Source of the DNA: Phenylobacterium sp. | GTDB lineage: Bacteria; Pseudomonadota; Alphaproteobacteria; Caulobacterales; Caulobacteraceae | Direction: 5' to 3' | Assembly (NCBI RefSeq): GCF_004799395.1 | Contig: NZ_SSMZ01000235.1 | Location: 1-41,624 of the forward strand | DNA length: 41,624 nucleotides | Shown: in pieces, positions 1-10,304 of the stretch | Numbering within the stretch: position 1 is the first letter of the stretch | Layout: each line of letters begins with the position of its first letter | Notes under the pieces: model-generated | Told to the model about the DNA's origin: nothing | The model's input: only the letters and a program-made list of their open reading frames with translations | The model's database searches: none | Program-made: the position numbers and the translations under genes

Positions 1-391
1 CCTGCCGCCCGGTGTGCTGGCCAACATGGTCGACAACACCTGCGGCAAGCGGCCGACCGTGGTGATCATCTCGGCCTGCTTCTCCGGCGTCTTCGTTCCC
101 GCCCTGGCGAGCCCCAATCGCATGGTGCTCACCGCCGCTCGGCCCGACCGCTCGTCCTTCGGCTGCGGCGAGGCCGACAAATATCCCTACTTCGACCAGT
201 GCGTGCTGGAGACCCTGCCCAACGTATCCAACTTCGCCATCCTGGGGACCGGCGTGCAGGCCTGCGTCGCCGCGCGCGAGACCAAGGAGGGCATGAAGCC
301 GCCGTCTGAGCCGCAACTGTTCATCGGCCCGGCTCTGCGGCCCATGCTGCCGCTGTATTCCCTGGCCTCGGGCGGACCCAAACGAAACTGA
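1..391 (+). CDS. C13-like (legumain/caspase-fold) cysteine peptidase, 3' end only
   Basis: The reading frame is open from the window edge (first full codon at base 2) to a TGA at 389-391, so only the C-terminal 129 residues are present. The segment VVIISACFSG has the hydrophobic strand followed by S-A-C-x-S-G that carries the nucleophilic cysteine (codon 77-79) in clan CD peptidases such as the C13/legumain family, where SACxSG is typical. The catalytic histidine would lie upstream, outside the window. The tail is proline rich and ends close to the downstream hydrolase gene on the same strand. Family assignment is by motif only; a metacaspase-like protein is the alternative. No substrate can be inferred. 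Confidence 0.65.
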   Translation, partial: LPPGVLANMVDNTCGKRPTVVIISACFSGVFVPALASPNRMVLTAARPDRSSFGCGEADKYPYFDQCVLETLPNVSNFAILGTGVQACVAARETKEGMKPPSEPQLFIGPALRPMLPLYSLASGGPKRN

Positions 392-491
392 GGCGTCCCG
401 GCTGGCCCGCGCTCCGCGCTGCAAGCTTGGAATGACTCGCTGCGGCGCCTACAACCGGTTGAGCGTTCCGCTCCAGTCTCCAGGGTTCTCG

Positions 492-2774
492 ATGCGGTCA
501 ATCGTCTTCGCCGTCGCCGCAGCCGTGCTGTTGCTCGCCCCACAGGCCGGCGCGTTCGCACAGGACGACACCGCCCCGCCCGAGAAACACGCCGCGCCGG
601 CGCCCAGCCTGCCCAAGGCGCCGATCCCCTATATCAAGCTGCATCCGAAGCCAGCCAAGCCCAAGCCGAAGGTCGCGACGCCTGCGGCGACGGCGACGGC
701 GCCGGCCACGGCGGCAGCTCCGCCGAAGCCCGCGACGGTCCCCGCCGCCCAGGGGCCCATCGTCCACGCCGAGTCTGCGCCGCCGGCGCTGCCCGCCGAT
801 GAAGGCGTCGCCGCGGCGCCCGCGCCGGCTCCAGCGCCTCCGCCTCCGCCGCAGCCAGCCGGCCCGCCCGCGCCGACCGCCCGGCTATCAGCCGGGCAGG
901 CGATACCGGCGGCCGAGCTGGAAGCTTTCGCCGACGGCCTCTTGAAGGACGCCATGGCCCGCGAACACATCGCCGGCGTCACGGTCTCGGTGGTCCAGAA
1001 TGGCCAGGTTGTCCTGAAGAAGGGCTACGGCTTCGCCAGCCTGAACCCGCAACGCGCCGTCGATCCGGACAAGACCCTGTTCCGCGTGGGCTCGATCTCC
1101 AAGACCTTCACCTGGATCGCCCTGATGAAGGAGGTCGAGGCCGGCCGCATCCGCCTGAACCAACCGGTGAACCTCTACCTGCCCGAAAAGGTCCAGGTGA
1201 AGGACCAGGGCTACGACCAGCCGGTCCGCGTCGCCAACCTGATGGACCATTCGGCGGGTTTCGAAGACCGCGCGCTCGGCCAGCTGTTCGAGCGGAACTA
1301 CGGCCGCGTGCGTCCGCTCGACCTCTACCTGCGCCAGGAGCGGCCCAAGCGGGTGCATGCGCCGGGCGCGGTCTCCAGCTATTCGAACTATGGCGCCGCG
1401 CTGGCTGGCGAGGCGGTCACCTACACCTCGGGCAAGCCCTACGAGCGGCTGATCGAGGACGAGATCCTCAACCCGCTCGGCATGGCCCACACCACTTTCC
1501 GCGAGCCGCATGACGCCAAGGCGGGGCTGCCCGCGCCCATGTCCGCGTCCCTGGCCGGCGACGTCTCCGACGGCTACCGCTGGACGCCGCTGGGCTTCGC
1601 GCGCCGCGACTACGAGTTCATCGGCCAGATCGCGCCGGCCGGGGCGGGCTCGTCCACCGCCGGCGACATGGCGCGCTACATGCTGATGCAACTCTCCGGC
1701 GGCCAGATCGACGGGACGACCATCTACAACCCCACGACGGCCCAGGCTTTCCGCACCCCGCTGCGCAAGACGCCGGAGGGGATCAACGGCTGGGCGCACG
1801 GCTTCATGGTGTTCGACCTGCCCGGCGGCCATCGCGGGTACGGCCATGGCGGAGCGACGCTGTCGTTCTTCTCCAACATGGTGGTGATTCCGGATTTGAA
1901 CCTCGGCGTCTTCATCTCCACGAACACCGCCACCGGCCGACCGTTGGCGACCCGTTTCCCGGAGCTGATCGTGCAGCATTTCTACGCCGCGCCCGAACCG
2001 TTCCCGCGCGCGGGTTCTCCGGAGCTGGCCCAGCGCAGCGGCGACTTCGCCGGCTACTACCAGACCACCCGGCGCGCCTATTCGGGCCTGGAGGGCTTCG
2101 TCGACCAGTTGAAAAGCGGCGCGGCGGTCGACGTGAGCCATGGCGGCCAGCTGACGGTCAGCGACGCCGGTGGGGTGCGCACCTTCGTGCCCGAGGGTCC
2201 GCCGGACGACGGCCGCTTCATTGCCTCGCAGGGGTCCGAGCGGATCGCGTTCGACCTTGCCCAAGGCGGGGCGCGCGCCTTTCACGTGGCCAACGGGACT
2301 CAGGTCTTCGAGCGCGCGCCGTTCTGGCGCGAGCCCACGATCCTGGAGCTCCTGACCGCGCTCGCGGGCTTCACCGCCTTGATCACCCTGATCGGGGTCG
2401 GCGTGCGCAACCGCCGCGAGTTCCGCGAGAACCAGATCCAAACCCGCGCCAGCCTGGTGCAGAACATCCAGGCGGTGCTTTGGCTGGTCGCGTTCGGACT
2501 GTTCGGACTGTGGCTGTCGAGAAGCGGCGACCAGGCCGAGGTCATGTACCGCTGGCCCGGCGTGCTGATGATCACCGCCTCGGCCTGCGCCCTGGTGGCG
2601 GCGGGCCTCACCGCCACCACGGTCCTGGTGCTCCCGGCCATCTGGCGCGGCGGGCGGCGCGTCGATAGCTGGAGCCCCCTGCGCAAGGCCTTCTTCACCC
2701 TCACCGTGCTCGTCTACGCCGCCTTCTCGGTCGACCTGGCGCTCTGGGGCGCGCTCAGCCCCTGGAGCGGCTGA
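492..2774 (+). CDS. Exported, membrane-anchored serine hydrolase of the beta-lactamase / penicillin-binding-protein fold (PF00144)
   Basis: The start at 492 is chosen because it gives a clean signal peptide (MRSIVFAVAAAVLLL, cleavage near AFAQ); a start at 432 would put 20 non-signal residues in front. A Pro/Ala-rich linker fills roughly residues 25-135. The catalytic domain then shows all three class C beta-lactamase/DD-peptidase motifs: S201-I-S-K204, Y297-S-N299 and H452-G-G (the KTG-box equivalent). After about residue 620 come four hydrophobic segments, so the enzyme is probably held in the inner membrane facing the periplasm. Members of this family are peptidases, esterases or beta-lactamases; motifs cannot tell which. 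It lies 133 bp upstream of fliF and is not obviously part of the flagellar operon. Confidence 0.85.
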   Translation: MRSIVFAVAAAVLLLAPQAGAFAQDDTAPPEKHAAPAPSLPKAPIPYIKLHPKPAKPKPKVATPAATATAPATAAAPPKPATVPAAQGPIVHAESAPPALPADEGVAAAPAPAPAPPPPPQPAGPPAPTARLSAGQAIPAAELEAFADGLLKDAMAREHIAGVTVSVVQNGQVVLKKGYGFASLNPQRAVDPDKTLFRVGSISKTFTWIALMKEVEAGRIRLNQPVNLYLPEKVQVKDQGYDQPVRVANLMDHSAGFEDRALGQLFERNYGRVRPLDLYLRQERPKRVHAPGAVSSYSNYGAALAGEAVTYTSGKPYERLIEDEILNPLGMAHTTFREPHDAKAGLPAPMSASLAGDVSDGYRWTPLGFARRDYEFIGQIAPAGAGSSTAGDMARYMLMQLSGGQIDGTTIYNPTTAQAFRTPLRKTPEGINGWAHGFMVFDLPGGHRGYGHGGATLSFFSNMVVIPDLNLGVFISTNTATGRPLATRFPELIVQHFYAAPEPFPRAGSPELAQRSGDFAGYYQTTRRAYSGLEGFVDQLKSGAAVDVSHGGQLTVSDAGGVRTFVPEGPPDDGRFIASQGSERIAFDLAQGGARAFHVANGTQVFERAPFWREPTILELLTALAGFTALITLIGVGVRNRREFRENQIQTRASLVQNIQAVLWLVAFGLFGLWLSRSGDQAEVMYRWPGVLMITASACALVAAGLTATTVLVLPAIWRGGRRVDSWSPLRKAFFTLTVLVYAAFSVDLALWGALSPWSG

Positions 2775-2809
2775 GCCGCGCGGCCAAGGCCAAGCATTCG
2801 CCGAGCGTC

Positions 2810-2860
2810 TAAACCCCGCGTTTACCAAGCACTGGGTAAATCCTGCCTAGCGGTAGGCAA
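2810..2860 (+). promoter_or_regulatory. Candidate control region of the fliF operon: CtrA-like box and two inverted repeats
   Basis: TAAACC (2810-2815) and TTTACC (2821-2826) begin 11 bp apart, matching the TTAA-N7-TTAA geometry of a CtrA box with one mismatch in each TTAA half. TTTACC also forms an inverted repeat with GGTAAA at 2835-2840. A second inverted repeat, TGCCTA-N4-TAGGCA, lies at 2844-2859. In Caulobacter crescentus the fliF promoter is activated by CtrA and repressed by FlbD, so the second repeat is a candidate FlbD site, though it does not match the published ftr consensus as I remember it. Assignment of proteins to sites is inference. Confidence 0.45.
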
Positions 2861-2907
2861 GAACGACACGCCCGTCCGCCAATTGGGTTTTTCGGAAGGG
2901 CTCGGCG

Positions 2908-4557
2908 TTGAACCAGATCCTGGCTGCGCTTCAGAGGTTCGGGATCGGACGGCTCGCCGCCATCCTTGGCATCGGCGCCGGCGTGGCCGCCGCTCTGTTC
3001 GCCATCACCACAGGCCTGGGCCAGCCTAAAGCCCTGCTCTATTCCAACCTCGACCTCAAGGAAGCCGGAACGATCACCCAGGCGCTGGACCAGGGGAACA
3101 TCAAGTATGAGGTCAAGGGCGACGGCTCGACCATCATGGTGAACCGCGACCAGGTCGCCTCGACGCGGCTGATGCTGTCGTCCAAGGGCCTGCCGACCGC
3201 GGCCAGCGTCGGCTACGAGATCTTCGACAACACCAACGCCATGGGCCAGACGGACTTCGTCCAGCAGCTCAACCGCCAGCGCGCCCTGGAGGGCGAGCTC
3301 GGCCGCACCATCATGGGCCTGGACGGCATCACCGCCGCGCGGGTCCACCTTGTCCTGCCCAAGCACCAGCTGTTCGAGGAGGAGGCCGACCAGCCTTCAG
3401 CCTCGGTGAGCCTGGGCGTCGGCGGCCGCGAGCCCGGACCCGACCAGGTCCGCGCCGTGCAGAACCTGGTGGCCGGCGCCGTGCCCAATCTGAAGCCCGA
3501 CCGCGTCACGGTCATCGACCAGCACGCCAAGACGCTGTCCGGCGGCGACACCGGCATGGCCGCCGAGGCCGACGGCCGCAAGAGCGAAGTCGAGCAACGC
3601 ATCGCCAAGCAGGTGAAGACCCTGGTCGAGGGCATCGTCGGCGCCGGCAAGGCCCGCGTGAACGTCAGCGCCGACGTCGACATGGCCCACATCACCACCC
3701 AGAAGGAAGCCTTCGACCCGGACGGCCAGGTCGTTCGCTCGGAAAGCACCACCGACGAGAACTCCAAGGAAGCCACGCCCGGCCAGGGGACCCAGGCCTC
3801 GTCCGCGGCCAAGGTCCCGGGCGGCGCCTCCATCGACCAGGGCGGCGACAGCAGCAACGCCAGCGGCAAGCAGGAATCGACCACCAACTACGAGATCACC
3901 AAGACCACCACGACCCAGGTCTCCGAGCCGGGCGCAGTGAAGAAGATTTCCGTCGCCGTCGCCGTCGACGGCGCCTATGGCGCGCCCGACAAGAAGGGCA
4001 AGCCTGGTCCCTACGCGCCGCGTTCGGCCGCCGAGATGGCGCAGATCGAACAGCTGGTGCAGGCCGCCGTCGGCTACGACCAGAGCCGCGGGGACGTCGT
4101 CAAGGTGGTCAACGTCAAGTTCCCCACCGCCGAGGATCCCGACGGCGTCACCGCCGCCAACCCGCTGATGGGCTTCGACAAGAACGACATCATGCGCGCC
4201 GCCGAACTGGGCGTGATGGGCATCGTGGCGATCCTGATGATGCTGTTCATCGTCCGCCCGCTGCTCAAGGGCGCGATGGGCGGCGGCGGCGGTCCGATGG
4301 CCATGGTCGGCGGCCAGGGCGTCACCCGCATGGTCACCAGCCCCGACGGCCAGCCGATGCAGATCACCGTCGACCCGGCCACCGGCCAGCAGATGCTGTC
4401 TGGCCCGGTCAACGAGGGCCTCGAGCAGAAGATCGATATCGCGCGCATCGAGGGCCAGGTGAAGGCCAGCTCCGTCAAGCGCGTCGCCGAGTTCGTCGAC
4501 AAGCACCCTGATGAGTCCGTCGCGATCATCCGCGGCTGGCTCCATGAGTCCGCCTGA
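2908..4557 (+). CDS. fliF: Flagellar MS-ring protein FliF
   Basis: FliF forms the membrane-embedded MS ring on which the basal body and export apparatus assemble. The 549-residue product has a TM helix at about residues 17-38, a YscJ/FliF-type periplasmic domain that includes the family-typical region around [11 protein letters not shown], a long Ser/Thr/Gly-rich periplasmic stretch, and a second TM helix at about 434-455. The cytoplasmic tail, which binds FliG, begins with a Gly/Met-rich segment and ends in a helical region. The start is TTG at 2908, supported by a GGAAGGG Shine-Dalgarno at 2894-2900 and by the family-like N-terminus [12 protein letters not shown]. It is first in an operon with fliG, whose ATG is 2 bp after the fliF stop. 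Confidence 0.96.
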   Translation: MNQILAALQRFGIGRLAAILGIGAGVAAALFAITTGLGQPKALLYSNLDLKEAGTITQALDQGNIKYEVKGDGSTIMVNRDQVASTRLMLSSKGLPTAASVGYEIFDNTNAMGQTDFVQQLNRQRALEGELGRTIMGLDGITAARVHLVLPKHQLFEEEADQPSASVSLGVGGREPGPDQVRAVQNLVAGAVPNLKPDRVTVIDQHAKTLSGGDTGMAAEADGRKSEVEQRIAKQVKTLVEGIVGAGKARVNVSADVDMAHITTQKEAFDPDGQVVRSESTTDENSKEATPGQGTQASSAAKVPGGASIDQGGDSSNASGKQESTTNYEITKTTTTQVSEPGAVKKISVAVAVDGAYGAPDKKGKPGPYAPRSAAEMAQIEQLVQAAVGYDQSRGDVVKVVNVKFPTAEDPDGVTAANPLMGFDKNDIMRAAELGVMGIVAILMMLFIVRPLLKGAMGGGGGPMAMVGGQGVTRMVTSPDGQPMQITVDPATGQQMLSGPVNEGLEQKIDIARIEGQVKASSVKRVAEFVDKHPDESVAIIRGWLHESA

Positions 4558-4559
4558 CC

Positions 4560-5585
4560 ATGGCGCTGAAACCCAAGGGCGTCGCCGAACTCTCCAGACT
4601 CACTGGGCCTGAAAAGGCCGCGGTGGTGCTGCTGGCGCTGGGCGAAGACCACGCCAGCGTCTGGCGCGGCCTCGACGAGGAGGAGATCAAGGTGATCTCG
4701 CAGGCCATGGCCGGTCTGGGCCAGGTCACCTCGTCCGTTGTCGAGGACCTCCTGGTGGAGTTCGTCTCCGGCATGGGCTCGGGCGCCATCACCGGCTCCG
4801 TCGAGATGACCCAGAAGCTGCTGGCGTCGATCATGCCGGAGGACAAGGTCGACACCCTCATGGAGGAGATCCGCGGTCCGGCGGGCCGCACCATGTGGGA
4901 CAAGCTCGGCAATGTGAACGAGGCCGTGCTCGCCAACTACCTGAAGAACGAATACCCGCAGACGGTCGCGGTCGTGCTGTCAAAGATCAAGTCGGAGCAC
5001 GCCGCGCGCGTGCTGACCTGCCTGCCCGAGGACTTCGCGCTGGAGTGCGTGACCCGCATGCTGCGCATGGAGCCGGTGCAGCGCGAGATCCTCGACAAGA
5101 TCGAGCAGACCCTGCGCACCGAATTCATGTCGAACCTGGCCCGCACGTCCAAGCGCGACAGCCACGAGATGATGGCCGACATCTTCAACGCCTTCGACCG
5201 CCAAACCGAGACCCGCTTCATCACGGCCCTTGAGGAACGTAACCGCGAGGCGGCCGAACGTATCCGGGCCCTGATGTTCGTCTTCGAGGACCTCTCCAAG
5301 CTCGATCCGGGCGGCGTGCAGACCCTGCTGCGCACCGTGGAGAAGGACCAGCTGGCGCTGGCGCTGAAGGGCGCCTCGGACTCCCTGCGCGACATGTTCT
5401 TCTCCAACATGAGCGAACGCGCCGCCAAGATCATGCGCGAGGACATGGAGACCATGGGCCCGGTCCGCCTGCGCGAGGTCGAGCAGGCGCAGATGGCCAT
5501 GGTGCAGGTCGCCAAGGACCTGGCCAACAAGGGCGAGATCGTCCTGGTCGGCGCCGGCGGCGACGACGACGAGCTGGTGTACTGA
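4560..5585 (+). CDS. fliG: Flagellar motor switch protein FliG
   Basis: FliG is the part of the C ring that contacts the MS ring (through FliF) and the MotA stators, and it generates torque. The 341-residue product has normal length. The N-terminal region shows the FliG pattern [17 protein letters not shown]; the middle region has the [14 protein letters not shown] repeat characteristic of FliG; the charged C-terminal domain contains [11 protein letters not shown]. The ATG is 2 bp after the fliF stop, and its own stop overlaps the next start (ATGA at 5582-5588), which points to translational coupling through fliF-fliG-fliH. Confidence 0.96.
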   Translation: MALKPKGVAELSRLTGPEKAAVVLLALGEDHASVWRGLDEEEIKVISQAMAGLGQVTSSVVEDLLVEFVSGMGSGAITGSVEMTQKLLASIMPEDKVDTLMEEIRGPAGRTMWDKLGNVNEAVLANYLKNEYPQTVAVVLSKIKSEHAARVLTCLPEDFALECVTRMLRMEPVQREILDKIEQTLRTEFMSNLARTSKRDSHEMMADIFNAFDRQTETRFITALEERNREAAERIRALMFVFEDLSKLDPGGVQTLLRTVEKDQLALALKGASDSLRDMFFSNMSERAAKIMREDMETMGPVRLREVEQAQMAMVQVAKDLANKGEIVLVGAGGDDDELVY

Positions 5586-6259
5586 TGACCGGTCCCGCTC
5601 ACGAGAAATTCCTGTTCGGCACGGTCTTCGACCCGACGGGCGCGGTGCTGTCCGCGGCACCGCGGCCCAAGCGTTCCTTCAGCGCCGACGAGGTCGAGCA
5701 GATCAAGGGCGCCGCCGAGGCAGCCGGGGAAGCCCGCGCCATGGCCAGCATCGCCAATCGCCAGGCCGAGGCGCTGGCCGACATCGGGCGCGCCGCCCAG
5801 CAGGCCCTGCCCGGCCTCGCCGCTGTCGCTCACGAGCACCGGGTCGGCTCGGCCGATCTGGCGCTGGCCTGCGGCCGCGCCATCGCCGCGGCGGCTCTCG
5901 ACAAGTTCCCGCAGGCCCCCGTCCGCGCCGCCCTGGAGTCCCTCGCCCGCGAGGTCGAGGCGGCTCCGCGACTGATCGTGACCGCCGAGCCGGAGCTGCT
6001 GGAAGGTCTGCAGGCCGTTCTGGAGGAGACCGCCCAGGCCGTGGGCTATCCCGGCGCGATCCAGGTGCGCGCCACCCCCGGCGTCGGCGCCCACGCCTTC
6101 ACCCTCGATTTCGGCGACGGCTCGGCCAGCTTCGACCCCGCCGCCGCCGCCGAGCGCGTCGCCCAGGCCCTGCGCGCGGCGCTCGCCGCCGAGGGCCTGC
6201 ATGCCGAACCCCTGATCCCTGGCGGCGGAGCCTCCGCCCCAGACACCCAAGAGCCCTGA
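5585..6259 (+). CDS. fliH: Flagellar export ATPase regulator FliH (FlbE in Caulobacter)
   Basis: FliH binds the FliI ATPase and links it to the C ring at FliN. The 224-residue protein has a disordered N-terminus, an Ala/Glu-rich helical middle (about residues 30-75, probably coiled coil) and a C-terminal domain with the FliH/YscL-like stretch LIVTAEPELLEGLQAVLEE. Sequence conservation in this family is low, so position between fliG and fliN is the main support. The Caulobacter equivalent at this position is called flbE. The start overlaps the fliG stop by one base. Its partner fliI is separate, on the opposite strand at 12713-14050. Confidence 0.85.
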   Translation: MTGPAHEKFLFGTVFDPTGAVLSAAPRPKRSFSADEVEQIKGAAEAAGEARAMASIANRQAEALADIGRAAQQALPGLAAVAHEHRVGSADLALACGRAIAAAALDKFPQAPVRAALESLAREVEAAPRLIVTAEPELLEGLQAVLEETAQAVGYPGAIQVRATPGVGAHAFTLDFGDGSASFDPAAAAERVAQALRAALAAEGLHAEPLIPGGGASAPDTQEP

Positions 6260-6269
6260 AAGCCAGGCC

Positions 6270-6626
6270 ATGTCCGAAACGCCAGATCCCAACACCGCCG
6301 AAGAGCTGAAACTGGACGAGTTCGCGCCCGGCGAAGGCATGCTCGCCGAGACCATGAGCGACGAGGATAAGATCGCCACGGACCTGGCGCCGGTCTTCGA
6401 CGTGCCGGTGAACATCTCCGCGGTGCTCGGCCGCGCCAGCCTGTCGGTCGCCCAGCTCCTGCAACTCGGCCAAGGCAGCGTCCTGGAGCTCGACCGCAAG
6501 GTCGGCGAGGCCATCGACATCTACGTGAACAACCGTCTGGTCGCCCGCGGCGAGGTCGTCATCGTCGACGAGCGCCTGGGCGTGACCATGACGGAAATCA
6601 TCAAGGACGGCGACAACGCGGCCTGA
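6270..6626 (+). CDS. fliN: Flagellar motor switch protein FliN
   Basis: FliN makes up most of the lower C ring and takes part in rotation switching and in docking the export ATPase complex. The 118-residue product has an acidic N-terminal tail of about 40 residues, followed by one SpoA/surface-presentation domain with the family pattern VPVNISAVLGRASLSVAQLLQL and, later, DIYVNNRLVARGEVV...RLGVTMTEII. The length is normal for an alphaproteobacterial FliN. It starts 10 bp after fliH and is followed 28 bp later by flbD. Confidence 0.95.
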   Translation: MSETPDPNTAEELKLDEFAPGEGMLAETMSDEDKIATDLAPVFDVPVNISAVLGRASLSVAQLLQLGQGSVLELDRKVGEAIDIYVNNRLVARGEVVIVDERLGVTMTEIIKDGDNAA

Positions 6627-6654
6627 GGCCACGGTTGTCTGAGGGAGAATATCC

Positions 6655-8025
<1,371 letters not shown>

Positions 8026-8036
8026 TGAGCTGACCC

Positions 8037-10127
8037 GTGGCTGACGCGTCCCTTCCCTCCCGGCACGGCCAGACTCCCACCCCGCGAGAGATGCTGGGCT
8101 GGGTGGCGCGTGGCGAGGTTGGGCTCGCCATCGGCGTCGTCGGCATCGTCGTCCTGCTGATCCTGCCGATCCCGGCGTTCCTGCTGGACATGCTGCTGTC
8201 GATCTCGATCACCAGCGCCGTCCTGATCCTGATGACCTCGCTGCTGATCAAGAAGCCGCTGGAATTCACCGGCTTCCCCATGGTGTTGCTGGTCACCACC
8301 CTCTTCCGCCTGTCGCTGAACATCGCCTCCACGCGGCTGATCCTCGGCCACGGCCACGAGGGCGTCCACGGCGCCGGGCATATCATCGAAGCCTTCGGCA
8401 AGCTGATGACCGGCGGCAGCTTCGTCATCGGCATCATCGTCTTCGCGATCCTGGTGATCGTGAACTTCGTCGTCATCACCAAGGGCTCGGGCCGGATCGC
8501 CGAAGTGGCCGCCAGGTTCACCCTGGACTCGATGCCCGGCAAGCAGATGGCCATCGACGCGGACCTGTCGGCGGGTCTGATCGACGAGACCGAGGCCAAG
8601 AAGCGCCGCAAGGAGCTGGAGCAGGAATCGACCTTCTTCGGGGCCATGGACGGCGCGTCGAAGTTCGTGCGCGGCGACGCCGTCGCCGGCCTGATCATCG
8701 TCGCCATCAATATCATCGGCGGCATCCTGATCGGGGTGCTGCAGCATCACATCCCGATCGGCGTGGCCGCATCGACCTATACGCTGATGACCGTCGGCGA
8801 CGGCCTGGTCAGCCAGATCCCGGCGCTGATCATCTCCATCGCCGCCGGCTTCCTGGTCTCCAAGTCTGGCGTCGAAGGCTCGGCGGACAAGGCCCTGGTC
8901 ACGCAGCTGGCCATGAACCCGGTCAGCCTGGGCATGGTCTCGGCCGCCGCCGGCATCATCGCCATCGTGCCGGGAATGCCGATCCTGCCCTTCGCGGCGA
9001 TCTCCATTGGGGCTGGGACCCTGGCCTGGCGCCGTTCGCAGAAGGCCATGGAGCCGCCGCCGGTCGAGATCAAGCCGATGGCCGAAGCTCAGGAAGAGCC
9101 CATCGCCCAGACGCTGGCCATCGACGAGATCAAGATCGAGCTGGGCTATGGCCTGCTGGGCCTGATCAATGACCTGGAGGGCCGCCGGCTCACCGACCAG
9201 ATCAAGGCGCTGAGGAAGACCCTGGCCTCCGAATACGGCTTCGTCATGCCGAGCGTCCGCATCCTCGACAACATGCGCCTGCCGTCGCAGGGCTACTGCA
9301 TCCGCATCAAGGAGATGGAGGCCGGCGCCGGCGAAGTGCGGCTTGGCCACATGATGGCCATGGACCCGCGCGGCGGTCAGGTCGAGCTGCCCGGCGAGCA
9401 CGTCAAGGAGCCCGCCTTCGGCCTGCCCGCCACATGGGTGGACGAGAACCTGCGTGAGGAAGCCACCTTCCGCGGCTACACCATCGTCGACCCGGCCACG
9501 GTGCTCACCACGCACCTGACCGAGATCCTCAAGGAGAACATGCCCGACCTGCTCTCCTATTCCGAGGTCCAGAAGCTCTTGAAGGACCTGCCGGGCGAGC
9601 AGAAGAAGCTGGTCGAGGATCTGGTGCCCTCCATCGTCACCGCCACGACGGTCCAGCGCGTGCTGCAGGCCCTGCTGCGCGAGCGGGTCTCGATCCGCGA
9701 CCTGCCTGCGATCCTGGAAGGCATCGGCGAGGCCGCGCCGCACACCTCCTCGGTCACCATGCTTGTCGAGCAGGTCCGCGCGCGGCTGGCCCGCCAGCTC
9801 TCCTTCGCCTACCGCGGCGACGACGGAGCCCTGCCCATCGTCACCCTGACATCGGAGTGGGAGAACACCTTCGCCGACAGCCTGGTCGGCCAGGGCGAGG
9901 ACCGCCAGCTGGCGCTCGCGCCGTCGCGGTTGCAGGACTTCGTGCGCGGGGTGCGCGAGGTGTTCGAACGCGCCGCCCTCGCCGGCGACAGTCCGGTGCT
10001 GCTGACCAGCCCCACCATCCGCCCCTACGTCCGTTCGATCATTGAGCGCTTCCGCGGCCAGACCCCGGTGATGAGCCAGAACGAGGTCCATCCCCGCGCC
10101 AAGCTGAAGACCGTCGGGACCATCTGA
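8037..10127 (+). CDS. flhA: Flagellar export gate protein FlhA
   Basis: FlhA forms the nonameric export gate of the flagellar type III apparatus and docks substrates through its cytoplasmic domain. The 696-residue protein has a normal length. Its N-terminal half carries several TM helices, with the family hallmark FPMVLLVTTLFRLSLNIAS and the cytoplasmic FHIPEP-region equivalent near TLDSMPGKQMAIDADL. The C-terminal cytoplasmic domain runs from about residue 345 to the end. The start is GTG at 8037, 11 bp after the flbD stop. It is the last gene of the run, because the following spacer is rich in stem-loops and the next gene is unrelated. Confidence 0.96.
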   Translation: MADASLPSRHGQTPTPREMLGWVARGEVGLAIGVVGIVVLLILPIPAFLLDMLLSISITSAVLILMTSLLIKKPLEFTGFPMVLLVTTLFRLSLNIASTRLILGHGHEGVHGAGHIIEAFGKLMTGGSFVIGIIVFAILVIVNFVVITKGSGRIAEVAARFTLDSMPGKQMAIDADLSAGLIDETEAKKRRKELEQESTFFGAMDGASKFVRGDAVAGLIIVAINIIGGILIGVLQHHIPIGVAASTYTLMTVGDGLVSQIPALIISIAAGFLVSKSGVEGSADKALVTQLAMNPVSLGMVSAAAGIIAIVPGMPILPFAAISIGAGTLAWRRSQKAMEPPPVEIKPMAEAQEEPIAQTLAIDEIKIELGYGLLGLINDLEGRRLTDQIKALRKTLASEYGFVMPSVRILDNMRLPSQGYCIRIKEMEAGAGEVRLGHMMAMDPRGGQVELPGEHVKEPAFGLPATWVDENLREEATFRGYTIVDPATVLTTHLTEILKENMPDLLSYSEVQKLLKDLPGEQKKLVEDLVPSIVTATTVQRVLQALLRERVSIRDLPAILEGIGEAAPHTSSVTMLVEQVRARLARQLSFAYRGDDGALPIVTLTSEWENTFADSLVGQGEDRQLALAPSRLQDFVRGVREVFERAALAGDSPVLLTSPTIRPYVRSIIERFRGQTPVMSQNEVHPRAKLKTVGTI

Positions 10128-10134
10128 GCCTCTT

Positions 10135-10235
10135 TCCGGGCGGGCCCGGATCGGCGAGGGCTGGTTGAGCCGTCAATTGAGAACCTCTCAAGGCCCAGCC
10201 CGCCGGCGCCCAGCCTCAAGAAGGCGCCCTGAGGC
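10135..10235 (+). terminator. Three successive stem-loops after flhA, possible terminator or RNA-stabilising structure
   Basis: Three inverted repeats follow one another in the flhA-permease spacer. TCCGGGC/GCCCGGA is at 10135-10150. A nested pair has outer arms GGGCTGG 10158-10164 and CCAGCCC 10195-10201, with inner arms TTGAGA 10177-10182 and TCTCAA 10186-10191. GCCTCA 10213-10218 pairs with TGAGGC 10230-10235. None has a T-tract, so intrinsic termination is uncertain. Confidence 0.4.
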
Positions 10236-10304
10236 CGTTCCGTGCGCCGCCGCGGCGTGCGACGCTGCCGTGAAATCCGCGGCGCGCAAGGGGCTCCGGC
10301 CGTC

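Noticed and set aside
403..418. Sigma-54-like sequence TGGC-N9-GC upstream of the beta-lactamase-fold gene
   Set aside because: GG and GC have the right spacing, but the TT before GC and other consensus bases are missing, and the gene is not flagellar; a chance match in GC-rich DNA is likelier.
600..900. Low-complexity Pro/Ala codon repeats as a possible DNA repeat or CRISPR-like array
   Set aside because: There is no regular unit or spacer; it is the coding sequence of a protein linker.
888..2828. A 646-codon open frame on the minus strand, and similar long antisense frames at 7998-10091 (minus) and 12668-14104 (plus)
   Set aside because: They lie opposite clear genes (serine hydrolase, flhA, fliI), are rich in Arg, His, Asp and Gly as expected from GC-skewed third codon positions, and show no family motif.
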